Position numbers and translations under genes: made by a program. This document shows positions 1 to 13,800 of a stretch of DNA of 64,000 bases, one piece after another (within the stretch, counting starts at the first letter, position 1; every line of letters starts with the position of its first letter). Under the pieces are notes generated by a model that made no database searches, was not told the DNA's origin, and saw only the letters and a list, made by a program, of their open reading frames with translations. The stretch covers positions 91,206-155,205 of the forward strand of contig VZSE01013263.1 in the NCBI GenBank assembly GCA_013398275.1, written 5' to 3'. This DNA comes from Promerops cafer (Eukaryota; Chordata; Aves; Passeriformes; Nectariniidae).

Positions 1-1329
1 AATATAGATATATACACAGTACCTGGGTTACTTGGCTGGGTTACTTGCAGGTGTGAGTGGATTCAGACCAAATCCCACTCTTACAGTGCAGCATGAATTG
101 CTCTACTGTTCTGCAATATCGAATTCAAGTTTCAGCCTGGTTCTTAACCAGTGTTCTTCCATGAGAGAGGCTCTTCTTACCTAACCAACACCAAAAAAAG
201 TTCCAAAAATTGAGCAGCTTAAATCCATCTGGGCCTTGGCATTAGGATAAGGGAATCTATGGTTTCCTATTAATGCTGCTCCAATCCTCTTAATGAAGAT
301 ATTGGGCTGGCTTGGGCACATTTATAGCTCAGGTCATTCTTTCCACTGACACAGATAATGTTTGGGTTCAGAACAGCTGCTCTGGTGTGCAGAAACGCTG
401 GTGGCTCCCCAGGAAAAGGCAAGGGCTCTGTGTGTGCTGGGAGGAGGGCCAGGGGAGAGCTGCACTTTGTGGCTGTAATCAAAGCAATAAATGAGGTTCA
501 GAGGGAAGGGGAAGCAGGACAATTTCCATGGACACAAAGAGGGGAAGGGAAGAAGGAGAATATGCTCTAAAAATATGGAAAGAAACAATTCCTGCTCTTT
601 TTACTTAAGGCTTTGAGATGCAGATGTGACAATGAGAGGAGTATGTGTGTATCTAGGTGCCTTCACTAATTGTCTCACAGCCTACAGCAGGCATTCAATG
701 AATTTAATCCACCAGCAGGTTCTTTTAAGGAAGTGTTTTTCACAGGATTCCCTCTCTGTAGTTGTTTTTCTATGCCCCATCTCACTGAAGCACTGAGCAG
801 CCCCCACAGGCAGGTAATACAAGCCAGCATTGCAAAGATTAATGTTCCTCCCCCTATAATCCCTTTTTCCCCTAGAAAACTCTACAGTGCAGAGAATGGG
901 GCTGTGTGTTGTGTGCACAGGGAACCTCTGCTCCCAAATTCTTTGACAGGGAGGTATTAATGTGTAGAAAGACCCTGAGCCCCTGGAGTTTGCTTCTAAA
1001 TAGGGCACAGCTCAGAACATCTGAAGGTCTCTGGGGCTCATGGGTGGGAATCTCCTAATGATCTTTAGTTATTTTTATCCGTGCCCAGTGCTCAGTGCTC
1101 CAGGGCAGAGGAGCCACTCTGAGATCTCCCCGGGAGCACACGGAGCTCCCAGGAGCTGGGCAGGGGAGGAGGAACAAGAAAATAAAGCTCAAAAAAGGGA
1201 AGGTGACATAGCAAGACACAGCACTAACATCAGAGAAAGGCACGAGACAGCGAGAAGAGAAAGAACCAAGGACTTTGGCAAGGGTTTTCTTCTTTTCCTT
1301 CTGTTTTTAATCCTGCTTTCCAGAGGAAG
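1..1329. other. 5' flank of GUCA1B, no gene recognised
   Basis: No coding exon, RNA gene or clear repeat is seen in this stretch. It ends directly at the GUCA1B start codon, so its right part should hold the 5' UTR and promoter. Short open frames here do not resemble known proteins. MRPS10, the human neighbour on this side of GUCA1B, was looked for and not found. Confidence 0.5.
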
Positions 1330-4300
1330 ATGGGACAGCAGTTCACCAATGCTGAAGGGGAGCAAGGAGAGATTGATGTTGCAGAGCTGCAGGAATGGTA
1401 TAAGAAATTTGTGGTGGAATGTCCCAGTGGGACCCTCTTCATGCACGAGTTCAAGCGGTTCTTCGGCGTCCAGGACAACCAGGAAGCAGCAGAGTATGTG
1501 GAGAACATGTTCAGGGCTTTTGACAAGAACGGGGTAAGTGCTGAGAAGGTTTTACAGTTATTTGTGTCATCATTTCCAAGTCTTCTGCAGTGGGGAGGTG
1601 CTTGGGTTGTGCCCACCCTTCGTGGCACTGAGGCGGGAGCGAGGGACCCGCGAAGGCAGGAGAAGGAGCACGGGCTGGCCTGGATTTATCTCCTCAAATC
1701 TCTGCCTAAATTGAGGTCAGAACGTCCCCTTAAGGGACTAAGGGTGGATTAAGAAGTTGAAACTTAGGCAGGCACACTTTGAGACCCTCAAACAGCCAAG
1801 GCTCCCACATGGCAGAAACATTTCTCTGTTGAGATAGAGGGGAAATTACAGTGCAGGAAAATGCTACTCTGTGTTGGAGGAAGTGTCTGTATTGAGTACG
1901 AGCAGGTGGCTTGTAATAAAATATTGATTTTAGCTTTGCTTTCCACGAGCAAAGGAATGCTGAACAATTCAGACATTCTGGTTTTGATTCCTTTTGCCAT
2001 ATTTGTCATGAGACACCTGGGGAAAGTGGGTTTTCTGCTTTAGTCACAGCTCCTGCATACCCTGCACTGCTGCCACGGGCAGCCTGGGCTGCTTTGGCTC
2101 CTCAGCTGCCTTGGCTGAGCAGCACGTGCCCAAGCATTCAATTATTCTTTTCCTGAAGCTCTTGATCATATTCCAGCTGCGGGGATGTTTGTTCCTTGTA
2201 TCAATACAGGAAAAGGGGACTCAGGTTGTTCATCTCTGATCAACTCATCTCCCTTAAGCTCCTTTGGAAAACAGGGTCAAAATCTCATTGAAGTGGCAGC
2301 AGAAGTCAGTTTGTGGGAAAGGATTTTAAAAGGCCGTGGAAGATGTTGGCAGGTCAGGCTTGTCTCAGAATTCCAAGTTGTAAAAAACCAAATTCCTGCA
2401 AAAAATGAAAGGTTCAGGTCCCAATTCTGTTATGAAAGCTGTGGAGAAAAGGTAGCAGAGCAAACTGTGCCTAAGAGATGGAGTCCCATTCCTGATTTAT
2501 CGGAGTTTCCCCAACAGGACAGAGACTCTGCTTTTAAGGGATGCTGGTGCATGGCAGGATGGGGGAGGAGGAGCCCAGCCTGGCTGCACAGGGCTGTGGC
2601 TGTGCCTGCTGCTGGTCCTGAGCTGCACAAACCCTCCTGGAAGTGCCAAACATTTACCTGTGCCATGCAGTGTCCTTCTGGCTGTTTTAACCCAGGTTAC
2701 TGGAAGCTGTAAAGCACTTTTCCATCAACTTTCTACCCAGTGTGTGTCATCCAGCTGCTGCTTCTCTGTTGCCACAGGATAACACCATTGATTTTCTGGA
2801 ATATGTAGCTGCCTTGAATCTTGTTTTACGAGGAAAACTGGAACACAAGCTGAGGTGGACGTTCAAAGTGTATGACAAGGATGGGAATGGCTGCATAGAT
2901 AAACCTGAGCTGCTGGAAATCGTTGAGGTAAGTGGGCATTGCCCAATCCCTTTTTTAAGCAATCCCTGCTCTTTGGCAATGTTATGAGGTGTATGGGGTT
3001 TGTGATAATCAGGTTTCAAGGCTGCTGTAGATGGTCAGGAAGTGAAAATGCCTGACCTTGGTGAAAGGGTTTGGAGCCTGCTGGGTGTCTGAGGGCTCTG
3101 CTGTCCCCACTGTGGGCAGCCTCTGGGTGCTGGAGATCCTGGGGCTCTGCTCTGCCTTTCCTTTCAACCTCTCCTCACCAGGGCTCCCTGTGCTGGCCTG
3201 GGGAGGAGGGTTTCACCCCCTGCCCTCACTGGGGCTGTGCCTGGGCTGGTGGTTGGTGACAGTGCCCTCAGAGGTGCCAATTAGTACCCAAATTCCCTTG
3301 TAGTGGTGCCTTTCTGGGTTTCTGCTGTGTCCTGCACTTGGATTTAACCACGATTGTGTGGTGGTGGGGAAGAGGCCTCTCAGTGATTCTGGGGTTTGAC
3401 TGGCAAGGTGGGAGCTGCTCTCTTCTCCCAAGACACAGAGCAAGGGCAAATCACCTCAAGCTGCAGCAGGTGCATGATTAGATGATTATTGGGAAGAATT
3501 TATTCTCTGAAAGTGTTGTCCAGCCCTGACAGCAGAATCACCATCCCTGCAGGGACAGAAAAGCTGTGTAAATGTGACACCTGGGGACAGGGGTTNCTGA
3601 AGCTCAGCTGAAGCACTCCCAGAAGGAAGGGCTGGGTCCATTATTGTGTTGCATTCTTCTAGGCACGAGGACAGACAAGAATATCATTAAATATAAATGC
3701 TTTAACTGAAATAGAACAGTCTTAAATTTTCTGGCAACTCCTCCGGCCCTTCCCATCCATCTCCAGGCTTCTGCTGTGCTGTCTCTATCCTCCCTTTGCT
3801 CTTCTTTCAGGTGAAACAAACCTTGCCTGGGTATCCTTGCATGTAAAAGTGTAAGGCTGTATTACACTCCTGCAAATCTCTGTGCATATATAAAAANCCT
3901 GAAGGACGCTGTGGGGCTGAGCAGCCAGCCAGGCACAAGCACCTGTGCTCGTAGCTGAGGTGAAACACCTTGGTGGCTGTGCTGCAGCACCTTGGTGGCT
4001 GCTGCCCTGCCCAGCAGTGCTGGGGAGGCTGAGAACCACTGCCTATCCCCCTCTGAGCATCCCGGGGCGTGCGGGGCAGCAATCCCTGGGGGCAGAGGGG
4101 CCTCTGGCTGGGAAGGTGAGCAGCCAGTCACCTGCAGCAGCAGGAGTGGCAGCAGGAGGGGCAGCCTGTCCCGGCCGCCTTCAGTACAGTTTTGAGGTCA
4201 GCCAAGAATTGCCCAGAACTGCGAGGCCACTGCTAATCCTCTGTCTGGGAAGACTTTAGACAAAACCCTTCAACCTAAGCACTAAAGGTAACAATGGACA

Positions 4301-5630
4301 GGTGGTGCCGTGGGAGGAGCGGATAAAGTCTGACCCTTTCCTGTGGCAAAGGGCAGCAGAAACTGGGGGTCACAACATGAGCTAAGACAGGCTTGATCTG
4401 CAGCCTGGGCACGGCTTCCCCAGAGGGAGGGCTGCGTTAGTCCAGCAAAAAATGGCTTTGGATGTCAGCAAAGCATCACACTCAAGGGTTATGATTTTTC
4501 CCATGTGTGAAACTCCCACTTTGTTCTTTGCAAAGGAGCCCTGAGGTCTGGCCAGGCTGTGTAGGGAGAGCAGGAGGGCAGCAGCTTCACAGAGCAAATG
4601 AGGTAATTAATGTGCAGCGAGCATAGGCAGGAGGTCAGCTTCCATTCCAGATCTGAGGCTGTTGAGGGGCAGATCTTTCCAGAAGGGTTAAACCCCCAGC
4701 CTTTGAGAGAGACCTTCACAGTGGTGGGATGGCAACGGAGTTCACTGCTTTTCATCTCCCAGTCCTTTCCCTAATTTGTGAACTCCTTTCAGTCCATCTA
4801 CAGGCTGAAGAAGGTGTGTTGGTCGGACGTGGAGGACAGGACCCCGCTGCTGACCCCAGAGGAGGTGGTGGACAGGATATTTCAGCTGGTGGATGAGAAC
4901 GGGGACGGTGAGTGACGGGTGGCACAGGCTGCATTCCTGCCTGCTGAGAGCTCACCTGAGCTGCCTTTGGCCGTGGCTGGCCAGAGATCGCTTGGCTCTG
5001 CTGGGTTGCAATGGACAGCTGGGTTTGGCTCTGCTCTGTTCCACAGAGCCAGAAGTGCCTCGGTGGAGCAGGGTGAAATCTTTTCGTTGCTGTTTCAGTG
5101 TGAAATACCGAGGGGTCGCTGCCCGGGCAGTCAGTTCTGATGTCACTCAGATCCCATCCTCTGACAGCCCCAGCAGCCAGAGGGCAGGTCCCAGGCCCAG
5201 CACAAAGAGCTGGTTCCAGTCAGACTGGGACTTGCAGGACCTGACTGGCACCGGTCCTGGAGGCGCCTGGGCGAGCCCTGCAGCATCTGGAGTCTCCCGC
5301 TGGGATGGGGCAGGTGGGAATGCGCTGGGTCACAGCCCCTGGCGGGTCCTTCAGCTGCCTGGCCCGGCGGAGGTGGGGAGGTTCAGCAGGGTCGTGCCTG
5401 ATTAGCATTTTATCTGACACTTCGATGGCATTGCTTCCTGCCTCCTCCTGGTCTCTTATCTCAGTGTTCTGACTGCCCATCGTGTCCCCCTCGCCCCCAC
5501 AGGGCAGCTGTCCCTCGACGAGTTCATTGATGGAGCCAGGAAGGACAAGTGGGTGATGAAGATGTTGCAAATGGATGTGAACCCCGGGGGATGGATCACT
5601 GAGCAGAGGAGAAAGAGTGCTTTGTTCTGA
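1330..5630 (+). CDS. GUCA1B: Guanylate cyclase activator 1B (GCAP2), complete, 4 coding exons
   Basis: Coding exons are 1330-1533, 2778-2927, 4793-4907 and 5503-5630, all with GT-AG borders, giving 198 residues (human 200). The protein is a neuronal-calcium-sensor family member that regulates retinal membrane guanylate cyclase in photoreceptor outer segments, activating at low Ca2+ and inhibiting at high Ca2+. Seen in the sequence: an N-terminal MGQ consistent with glycine myristoylation; a degenerate EF1 carrying CPSG (residues 31-34); and three intact EF loops at 65-76, 101-112 and 152-163, with Asp at position 1 and Glu at position 12 of each. The C-terminus RRKSALF resembles the mammalian ending. 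The start matches the family N-terminus and no upstream in-frame extension is needed. GUCA1A lies convergently downstream, the known vertebrate tail-to-tail arrangement. Confidence 0.96.
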
Positions 5631-6559
5631 GAGAATTCGGGTCTGCCACACTGAAATCCCGATGCTGAGTCCCCAGTGGGACCCTTCCTCTAGCCTCTAG
5701 CGACTTTCCTTTTTAATTCGATCTCAGCATCCAGATGAAAACCTGAGCGGTTCAAGGAGCCGTCTGTGATGTAACACCCACGTGCTGAGCCCTGCTGGTA
5801 CCCAGGGACTATTTCTGGCCCATGAATAAGTCTTGCTGTGTACACAGTACTGTGTTTGCTCTGATTTTTGTTACACCCCAAGGAACAGACTTCTTGTGGC
5901 TTCCCGCAGCAGGTCCCGAGCAGGGTTTGTGGCTGGTGCCAGACGGGGCTGGGGAGTGAGGAGTGGAGCCAGTGGTGCTGTCCCCAGTGCAGACTGGTGC
6001 TGGCATGGCTCATTCCTGCAGTTCCAGCTCCTCAGACCAGCACAGGTGCTCTGGCAGGTGCTGGATGTTCAGGGGGGTCTCTGTGTGTGTTTTGTAGCCT
6101 TCACTGCTGCTCGTGTCACATCCCTGCAGACCCACGTACAACCCCCAAAAATGAGAATTGGATCAGAGCAGTGGCCAGGACAACACACAGAGCTGAGGGA
6201 AAAGTCGTGAGGGCTGGGCAGGAGGAGCAGCAGCTGCTTCTCTCCCTCCTGGGGACCAGAGGCTGCTCCTTCTGCCTGCTCAGAGCCTGAGGGGCTCAGA
6301 GATGCTGGCTCCAAACATTTCACAGCCCCACTGAGAGGAAGGGCGGGCACAGGTGTGACCCAGCTCCCTTTGAGCCCCCGGTTCTCAGGAATCATCACTC
6401 TGGAGCAGCTCTTCCTGCCCTGCACAGAGTGGATGAGCTCAGGGAGCTCCAGGAGTTTCACTGCACTGGGGAAAGTTTAGTGTGGGAGCAGAGATGAGGG
6501 AAGAGCAGCGCTGTGCCTGGCAGTGTCTCTGCAATGAGAGGATTTGTGCTGCCCCATTG

Positions 6560-6712
6560 GCAGGACCACAGAATCATAAATCGTGGATGGTTTGGGTTGG
6601 GGGGAACCTTAAAACTCCTCGATTTCCAAGCCCCCTGCCCTGGGCAGGGATGCCACATCAGGTTGCTCCAAGCCCTGTCCAAACTGGCCTTGAAAAGTGG
6701 AAAAAGTGACAA
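6560..6712 (-). mobile_element. CR1 LINE 3'-end fragment
   Basis: The + strand reads as the reverse complement of an avian CR1 3' end. It has an AGAATCATAAA start, then TGGTTTGGGTTGGGGGGAAC, then the 'CCCTGGGCAGGGATGCCACAT' type block, then 'GGTTGCTCCAAGCCC'. It is a truncated fossil copy within the putative GUCA1B 3' UTR. Confidence 0.85.
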
Positions 6713-7661
6713 AAATTCCAGTACAGTGGTTTTACACTGGACTTAATTTAGCTCCAGACTACAGATATAAAATTCACACAAGTTGCAGGCTGAGCTCTGC
6801 TGTTCTAACCCATGTTTCTACATAGATGTATGTGGGAAAAGAATTTGGGTTGAATCAATATTTTGGTTCACCTTTGTTGGATTTACTGGTTCATTTGAAG
6901 GAAGAAAACGCCCCAGGAAAACAACGTGAGTTTGTCTGTTCCATTGTAATTTTCCCATGGGATCAGTGGGCCAGGTCATACCAATGAAAAGATTTACAAC
7001 CCCTTTTTTTGTGGCCTTTAATTAGGACTGTAGTAGCTGTCATTAGCTGATTACTTTGCTGGTTTGTGGTCTTGTCAGTTTACCCAGTGTTCAAATTCCA
7101 TGGGGAAGTGTTCAGGATTAGACACAATCAGGGCTAGAGTTCAGATCGTGCACATTTCCACTTTGAAATAGCCTTTCTATGAGTTCTCTGTAAATACTGA
7201 GCAGTTTGTGGTGTGCTGACTTATCAGAGCTGATTAGACTTGTGCTTTCTGCTGCTCTGAGGCAGCTGGTCAAAGCTCTCTCTAGTCAATAGTTTATCAG
7301 CTCAAGATCTGAAAGAAAAATCTGACTTCTGACTTGAGAGCCTGGATGAAAACCTTCACTTTTATTGATTTTCCAGCTTGTGAAAAAATGTTTTCATTGG
7401 AGGATACAAATCTCTAAGAATTCCTTGCATTTCAGCACCTCAACCAAGGTAACACACCCTGCTCCTCGCACGGATTTAGAGAGGCTGTTTAGTTCCTAGA
7501 GTTGCATTTTGCTGGTTCACTGAAATGCTTCAAATTCTCCAGTTCTGCTCACCTGGCCAGCCCAGGCTCTGCGGGGGCTGTTTGGGCACCCCCAGGCCAG
7601 CAGCCCTCCCCTGGTGAGCGCTTGTACAGATGTTGGTAGAAGTTTTGTAAAACACAAATCG

Positions 7662-7667
7662 AATAAA
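7662..7667 (+). terminator. GUCA1B: Candidate GUCA1B polyadenylation signal
   Basis: AATAAA followed by an A/T-rich stretch and a T/G-rich element (TTTGTTTCGTAGTGTTTATTT). It is the first convincing signal after the GUCA1B stop and implies a 3' UTR of about 2 kb. This is not proven without transcript data. Confidence 0.5.
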
Positions 7668-7689
7668 GGAATATTTATTAAAAAACCTT

Positions 7690-9640
7690 TGTTTCGTAGT
7701 GTTTATTTGTTAATTAGGTGAAGACCTGTGTAAGCACCTGAGTATCTGACTGGAACTGTAGCCTGTGAGTCTGAGATATTGAATTTAGGGGAGGAGCTGG
7801 TGAACAGCTGGGTAGGACAGAGATAAGGCAGAGATGACGATGCTGTTGCAGAGGCAGAGTAGGGAAGGAGCCTCTTCTGTTTAACTTCCATGTGATGACA
7901 GCAAAACCCCTGAGAGCATCATTTAAAAACCAGTGTTTCTCAATGGAACTGGAACCAGGTGCTTAAAATAAAGTGAGCTGGCTGCTGCTGCTGTAACCCT
8001 GCCAGGACTGGAAGAGCACAGGAGCTGGATGGTTCCGTGTCCTGTGGCCTGGGCACATGTGGGATGGAGGTGCAGGGGATGTGTTTGTGTCAGAGCTGGC
8101 AGAACCCATGGAAAATTGTTCCTCTTATCAACTGTGTAATCTTTGGTCAAGAAATCAAGGTGCTTTGGCCTGAGTGCTATTTTAAAGCCCTGGGTATAAA
8201 GTCCCTGATCTCCCAAACTCCATTCAACATTCTCATCAGGCTGTTGGTGTCAGGCATTTGGCATAATCCGTTTTCCAGACTTACAGCCCAGCTCGAATTG
8301 GATTTGACTGATCGGATTTCTTTCTGCTCTAAACTGGGAAACAGGATGGCTTGGAAAAGGCAAATGCCACGGGACTTTTCTGGGCTACCATCTGCTCCGT
8401 GTTTGATGCCCCTGCAGCTGGGCAGGGCCGAAGGTGGAATAATCAGGTTGGAAAGCTGGACCTGGGGCTGTTGTTGAAGGGAAGAGGGAACAGGAGCCAA
8501 GGAGGCATCACATCCTAAAATACTCTGGGAGATGCATCCCTGGAGAAAGCGCTGAGCAGCAGGGCTGGAAGGCTGAGGAGGGGAGAGGATCCCTGCACGC
8601 AGCTCTGTGCTCAGCCCTGCTCTGTGTGCAGCTGAGCTTTGGGCAGGGGCGGCTCCCCTGGGGCTTGGGGCTGCCCGGGGTTTGTGTCCAGGTCATTCCC
8701 GAAGCACCTGTGGGCAGGTTCCCTTCGAAAATGTCCTGTGGAAAGCCAGAGTGACCTCCTCAGCCCCGAGCTGGTCACTGCAGGGACTGCCTGTGGTTTT
8801 CTTACAGCACCTGTGCTCAGCTGTGCCCGGGCAAAACTCCTTTCCTTTCCAAGCGCGCCTCAGAAGCTCAGCAGGCGTCTCCAGCGCAGCGCCCGTGAAG
8901 CTCCCGCGCGTAAGAAGTTCTGGGGTCTGGGGAGCGCTGCGGCAGCGCCGGAGCTGCGGCAGAGCAGCCGAAACCCGCGGGAAGGGCCTGGGGCAGCGTC
9001 CGGCCGAGAAAAGCTTCTGTGGCTTTCCTGCGCCGCCCGAGAGGCGCTGCGGGCGCGCGGCTCTTTGGGGGATTCGCTCGGGTTTGGNACTGGGAGGGGG
9101 CAGGATGGGACAGGATGGGACAGGGATGGGAGAGCGATGGGGACAGGGATGGGGACAGGGACAGCCCTTTTAGAACAATTTTGGCTTTATAAGTAGAGAT
9201 GTGGCTGGTCAAAGCTGCTTGCTGCTGCCCCCTGGGTGCCCAGGAGAGGCTGAGGGAAGCTCGGGCAGGACTGGCAGGGTCTGTGCCAGGGAGGGTGCTC
9301 AGAAGGCCCGAGCTGAGCTCAGCTTCCTCCTCGTGCTGGTGCAGAGCCAAAGGGCTCTGAGTTCTGTGCTGGTCATCTGTGGGGGAGTTGGTTTTGCTGC
9401 AAGAAGGAGAGTTACACTCTGAGTCAACAGCTCAGCCCACCTCTAATGAGGGGTTGCAGCTGCTCCCTCTTGCAGGGCTGAGTGGACAAGTTGGCCCATC
9501 AGGGGCTCCTGTCCGGGGTGCTGCGGTTTGTGAGCCCAAGAACAACCCCAGAGCAGCTGTTCCTGTACTTGTGTGAGCCACTAAATCTGTCCTGCTGGAA
9601 ACAGAAGGATTGATTGGAAGAGAGAAGAAGCATGACCTGA
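7690..9640. other. Intergenic spacer between the convergent GUCA1B and GUCA1A genes
   Basis: No coding exon was recognised. Around 8840-9080 the sequence becomes CpG-rich, with several overlapping open frames on both strands that look compositional. A G-rich minisatellite and a single N (9088) follow. Confidence 0.5.
9099..9164 (+). repeat. Short G-rich minisatellite (GGGACAGGAT-like units)
   Basis: Imperfect 10-13-bp units of the form CAGGATGGGA / CAGGGATGGG / GGACAGGGAT are repeated about six times. The array sits just after an ambiguous base at 9088. Confidence 0.8.
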
Positions 9641-9659
9641 AATAATATTGTAAAACATC

Positions 9660-9665
9660 TTTATT
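9660..9665 (-). terminator. GUCA1A: Candidate GUCA1A polyadenylation signal
   Basis: TTTATT on the + strand is AATAAA on the - strand. It lies about 1.1 kb past the GUCA1A stop and would define a 9.66-10.81 kb 3' UTR. With the GUCA1B signal at 7662, the two convergent genes would be separated by about 2 kb. Confidence 0.45.
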
Positions 9666-10808
9666 AGTTCACCTTAGGACTGGAAGTACAAAAGCTTCCA
9701 GCTAAAACCGGTGTCAAGTGAAAAAGACGCACAGGAGAAATGCTCAGGAAGCTGCTCAGGAATTGCAAACACCCGGTGCTAAATAGCAAAACTCTCAGCT
9801 GGGCAAGAAACCCTTCCTGGTGTCCTGTGCTGCCTCACCAGGCCTGGGACTGCCCCCACGGGCGAGGAGCCTGCCTGCAGGAGGGCCGGGGCGCCGCGCG
9901 CTCGGCTCGGGGCTGGGGGTCCCGGCAGCCCTGCCCGGGCACGGGGCCCTGCCCAGGGCCTCCAGGAGGGGCTGCCTGAGCTCCCGGGCCACTGCCCTGG
10001 TCCCACCTGGGCGCCAGGGCCTGTCGGGAGTCCTCGGGCGCCTGCGGCCGCTCTGAGCTGAGTCTCGCCCCTCTGCAGCAGCTGCCCCCTCCAAAACCCA
10101 CACAGACATGGGGGTCAAAACCTCCTGGTGCTCGTTTGCCAGGTGGTAAAACATGCAGGAATAGTCCTACAACGCTTCTCCCCCTCAGGTTACTGAACTG
10201 CTGATTCTGCTTATCTGGAAGCACTTCCTTCCTTCCAGATGCTTCAGGGAGAAACATCTCCTTACAGTCCAGGGGGTTGTTAAAAAAAGGCACCATTCGA
10301 TGTTTTTAATGCTTCTAAACAAAGAAAAGCCACTGCATTCACCCCTCCCCTTTTTCTAGCTCATAAATGTTTTAACTCACGTTATGACTAATCACTGGTG
10401 ACCAAATAATAATGAATGAAAGAGGAGTGACCAGAACCTGTGATCGCTTGCTCTGGAAATACAAATGGAAGGAGAAGGTTTAGATCTGCTTTTCCAGGCC
10501 CCCTCTCACCGGGGCCAAGTCCTGGGCAGCCCCTGGTTGGACCCTGCTGAGGGGCTGTTGGCCATGGCCTCGGTGGGAATTTTGGGGTGTTCTCGGTGTG
10601 TTCTTGACCTGCACGGGCTGTCCCCTCTCTGAGCTCAGCAGCAGCGTCCAGAGGCCCCGAGGCCATCCCGGGTCCGTGTGGGACGAGCCCAGCTCTGCGC
10701 CCCTCCTCGCAGAGGCCTGTGCCCCGGTCTGTCAGCGGGGAGCTGCAGCCCCACAGCCCCATCCGGGGTGGCGGTGCCGGGGCAGCCCACGGGGAAGCGT
10801 CCCGGGCG

Positions 10809-13800
10809 CTACTGGGTGGCCTGGGCGTCCTGCCCGCCCTCGTGCGGGTTCTTGCCGTCGTTCTGGATCAGCCGCACGATGTGTGTCAGGTCCAGGCTGC
10901 GGGTGAGGATGTCCAGCAGCATCTCGTCCTTCTGCACGCCCTCCATGAACTCCTCCAGGGACAGCTCGCCTGCAGGGCCGGCACAGAGCTCTGTTGAGCC
11001 CGCGGCCTCGCCCTCACCACCGCCCCCAGCACTGGCACAGGCCCTGCAGTCGGGGTCTCAGCACTGCGTACGGTGCCCCAAAGCCCACCACAGATCCCAC
11101 CCAGGAGGGGCTGTGGGCAGTGCCCCCTCGGGCAGCCCCGAGGGGACGGGGAGCTCAACCTTCACAGGGAGCCACCCTGTGCCAGCTCTCCCCGGCCCGG
11201 TGCTCTGGGACATCCAGCAGCAGGAACTGCTCTGGCAGCCTGGAGTGCAGGGAAGGGGAAGGCAGGAGCGTGGCACTGCCCAAGGAGGGGCCTCACCGTC
11301 TCCATTTATATCGATTTTGTTGAACACCATGTCTGTGAACTCCTCCGCCGTCATCTTCTCGTTGCAGCGGTTGATGGATCGAATGGCCTGGGGGGAAGGA
11401 GGGGCACAGGCAATTACTGCGAGCTCCACAGGTTTGTGTGTCCATCAGGACAAGTGGCCGAATGGCCAGACATGAAAGGCCAAACGCTTTTTCGGGGCTC
11501 AAACTTGTTTTCAGGCAGTTAGGCTTCGAAAAGAATAAGTCCTGTCTAAAAAGCTGGAGATTAAAATCACCTAAAAAGGCAATCAGTGCTTTACAAGATT
11601 TAGTGGGCATGCTGGGATAAGCCAGAAGCCATTCACCTCTGAAAACCCTTAGGTTAAATTCAAGTGCTTATCTTAGCCCCAGTTTCAGTGAACAGGGTTA
11701 AGCAAGCTGCCAGCAGAGGCCAGGGGCTGCGGGGTGTCCGAGGGGTGTGGGGGGCAGCTCCAGCCAGGAGGCAGCAGCTGGGAGTGCTGGCAGAGGACAG
11801 CAGCAGGTCTGGGCAGTGTCTGCTCATTGCCCGTGGAGTTCCCTGGGCTGGAAGTCCCTGCTGCAGCCTCTGTCTCCCTGCACCCCGTGCCCGTCTGTGG
11901 CAGGAATGGGAGAGCTGAGCCCACTCACTTTGATGATGTTCAGCAGCTCAGCCCGGTCGATGCAGCCATTCCCATCCACATCGTAGAGCTTGAAATACCA
12001 CCTCAGCTTCTGATCCACCTTCCCCTTCAGCACCAGGCTCAGAGCTGCCACATATTCCATAAAGTCTATGTAGCCATCCTAAAAGCAGAAGGTCAGAAGC
12101 TAAGGTGAGGTTAAAGGCAGAGAGTCAGGCAGTAAGGGATTAGCTTGGTCACTTTTGGAAGTCCCCCCTGGAACTGGTCCCTCCACCCTGACACCAGGAG
12201 CTCATAGGGTGCAGTGGTTAAAGCCAAGGTTCCACCTTAATCTGTGCAGAAATGCTGTAGAATCATAGAATTAGAGAATCATTAAGGCTGGGAAAGGCCT
12301 CCAAGATCATCAAGTTCAGCCCTGGACCGTTACATGTTGGGAAGGCACGGACTGGGTGGGTGGACCTGGCTTGGGGACTGAGAGCTGGCCTGTGCTCAGG
12401 GAATTAACGTGCCAGGCATTAATTAGCAGCCCAAAGCAGTGGGAATTCAGAGGCCAGAGAGGTTTATACAGATGAACCCTGATAAATTACCCAACCTCAT
12501 CCTGCCTGCACACACCTACAGCTCCTTTCTCCTGCCAGGGGGGTCTCATTTGCAGGAGAGGAGTAAATTCAGGAGTCACCCCAGCACGCTGCAGGCATCT
12601 TGGGCTGGGAAGGTGTTTCTGTGTCCCTGTGCCACTTCTGTACCTGCTCCACGTTTGGAGCACAAACACTTTTATCTTTGACTTTCCTCCCGGCTGTTTG
12701 CCCACCCCAGCTCGTGCCACGGTGTTTGAGGTGGCCAGCTGGACCCAGGATGGTGGCACCACTGCAGAACCGCTGGCATGAGCTGACAGGCCACCAGCGT
12801 GCCCCCAGACACTGCCCGTGACACTCACGGCTTCCAGAGGGCTGCTGAAATGCCTCCTGCCCACCACAGAGCGTTCTTTGAAGGGAAATGGCTCTGGCTG
12901 TGGTTTGTGGCACTGGGGACACGGTCCGTGGTGAGCGCGGCAGAGCTGGGCTAGCAGCTGGGTTCAGTGATCTCAGGGGCCCTTTCCAACCTTAATGATT
13001 CCAGGATTCCCGCTACGAGCCAGGGGCAGAGCTAAGCCAGGGGTTTGTCAGTGAGCAAAGGCACCGCCCCGCGGGCCAGGGGGGATCATCTGCCTCATGC
13101 CGCTGCTGCAGGAGCCAGATTAGGTACAAATAGCTGCTAAGCCCCATCCCCGCAGGATTTCCTGGGCATCAGTTCCCTCTTCAGGCATGCATTCAAACGC
13201 GGGGCGGTGAGCAAGGGAAAGGCCAAGGCACAAACCAAACACCTGAAGGATTTAGGGCCTGATCTGGATTTTTGTCAATGGGATTAATGCCACTAAACCC
13301 TTTGGGCTCCCACAAAATAAATTCCTCATCTTATAGGAGGTGCAGTTTCAGGTCATTTGCAAGTAGAGGAGGATGCAGTTTCCTGCTGGAGACACAGCAT
13401 CCATCTGCTTCCCTGGCACAGCTCCTGAGCTGGGGGAGCAGCATTCCCAAATATCTGCTCTGGGACTGCATTCCCAAATCCCTGCTCCAGGACTGCCCCA
13501 CTCTGGGGTCTGGCACAGCCACAGCCTGGGCTGCAAAGCCTCTCCACAGGGAGCCCGAGCTCCTTATCCCATGGAATAAAATCAATTCCAGTGCAATCCA
13601 TGTACAGTTTCAAACAATGCCAACAGCCCCCACCGTGCTGGGGACTCACTGTCCCTGCATGAATGAGCCCTTGTCCTCACAGCGACTGTCACAACATCCA
13701 GTGTTTAGGGATTAAAGGGCACTTCATTTTAAAGGGATCAAAGACTGCCAGATAAAACCCCACTGTTCTAAAAGGAAAATATCAGTTCTGGGAGAAGTCT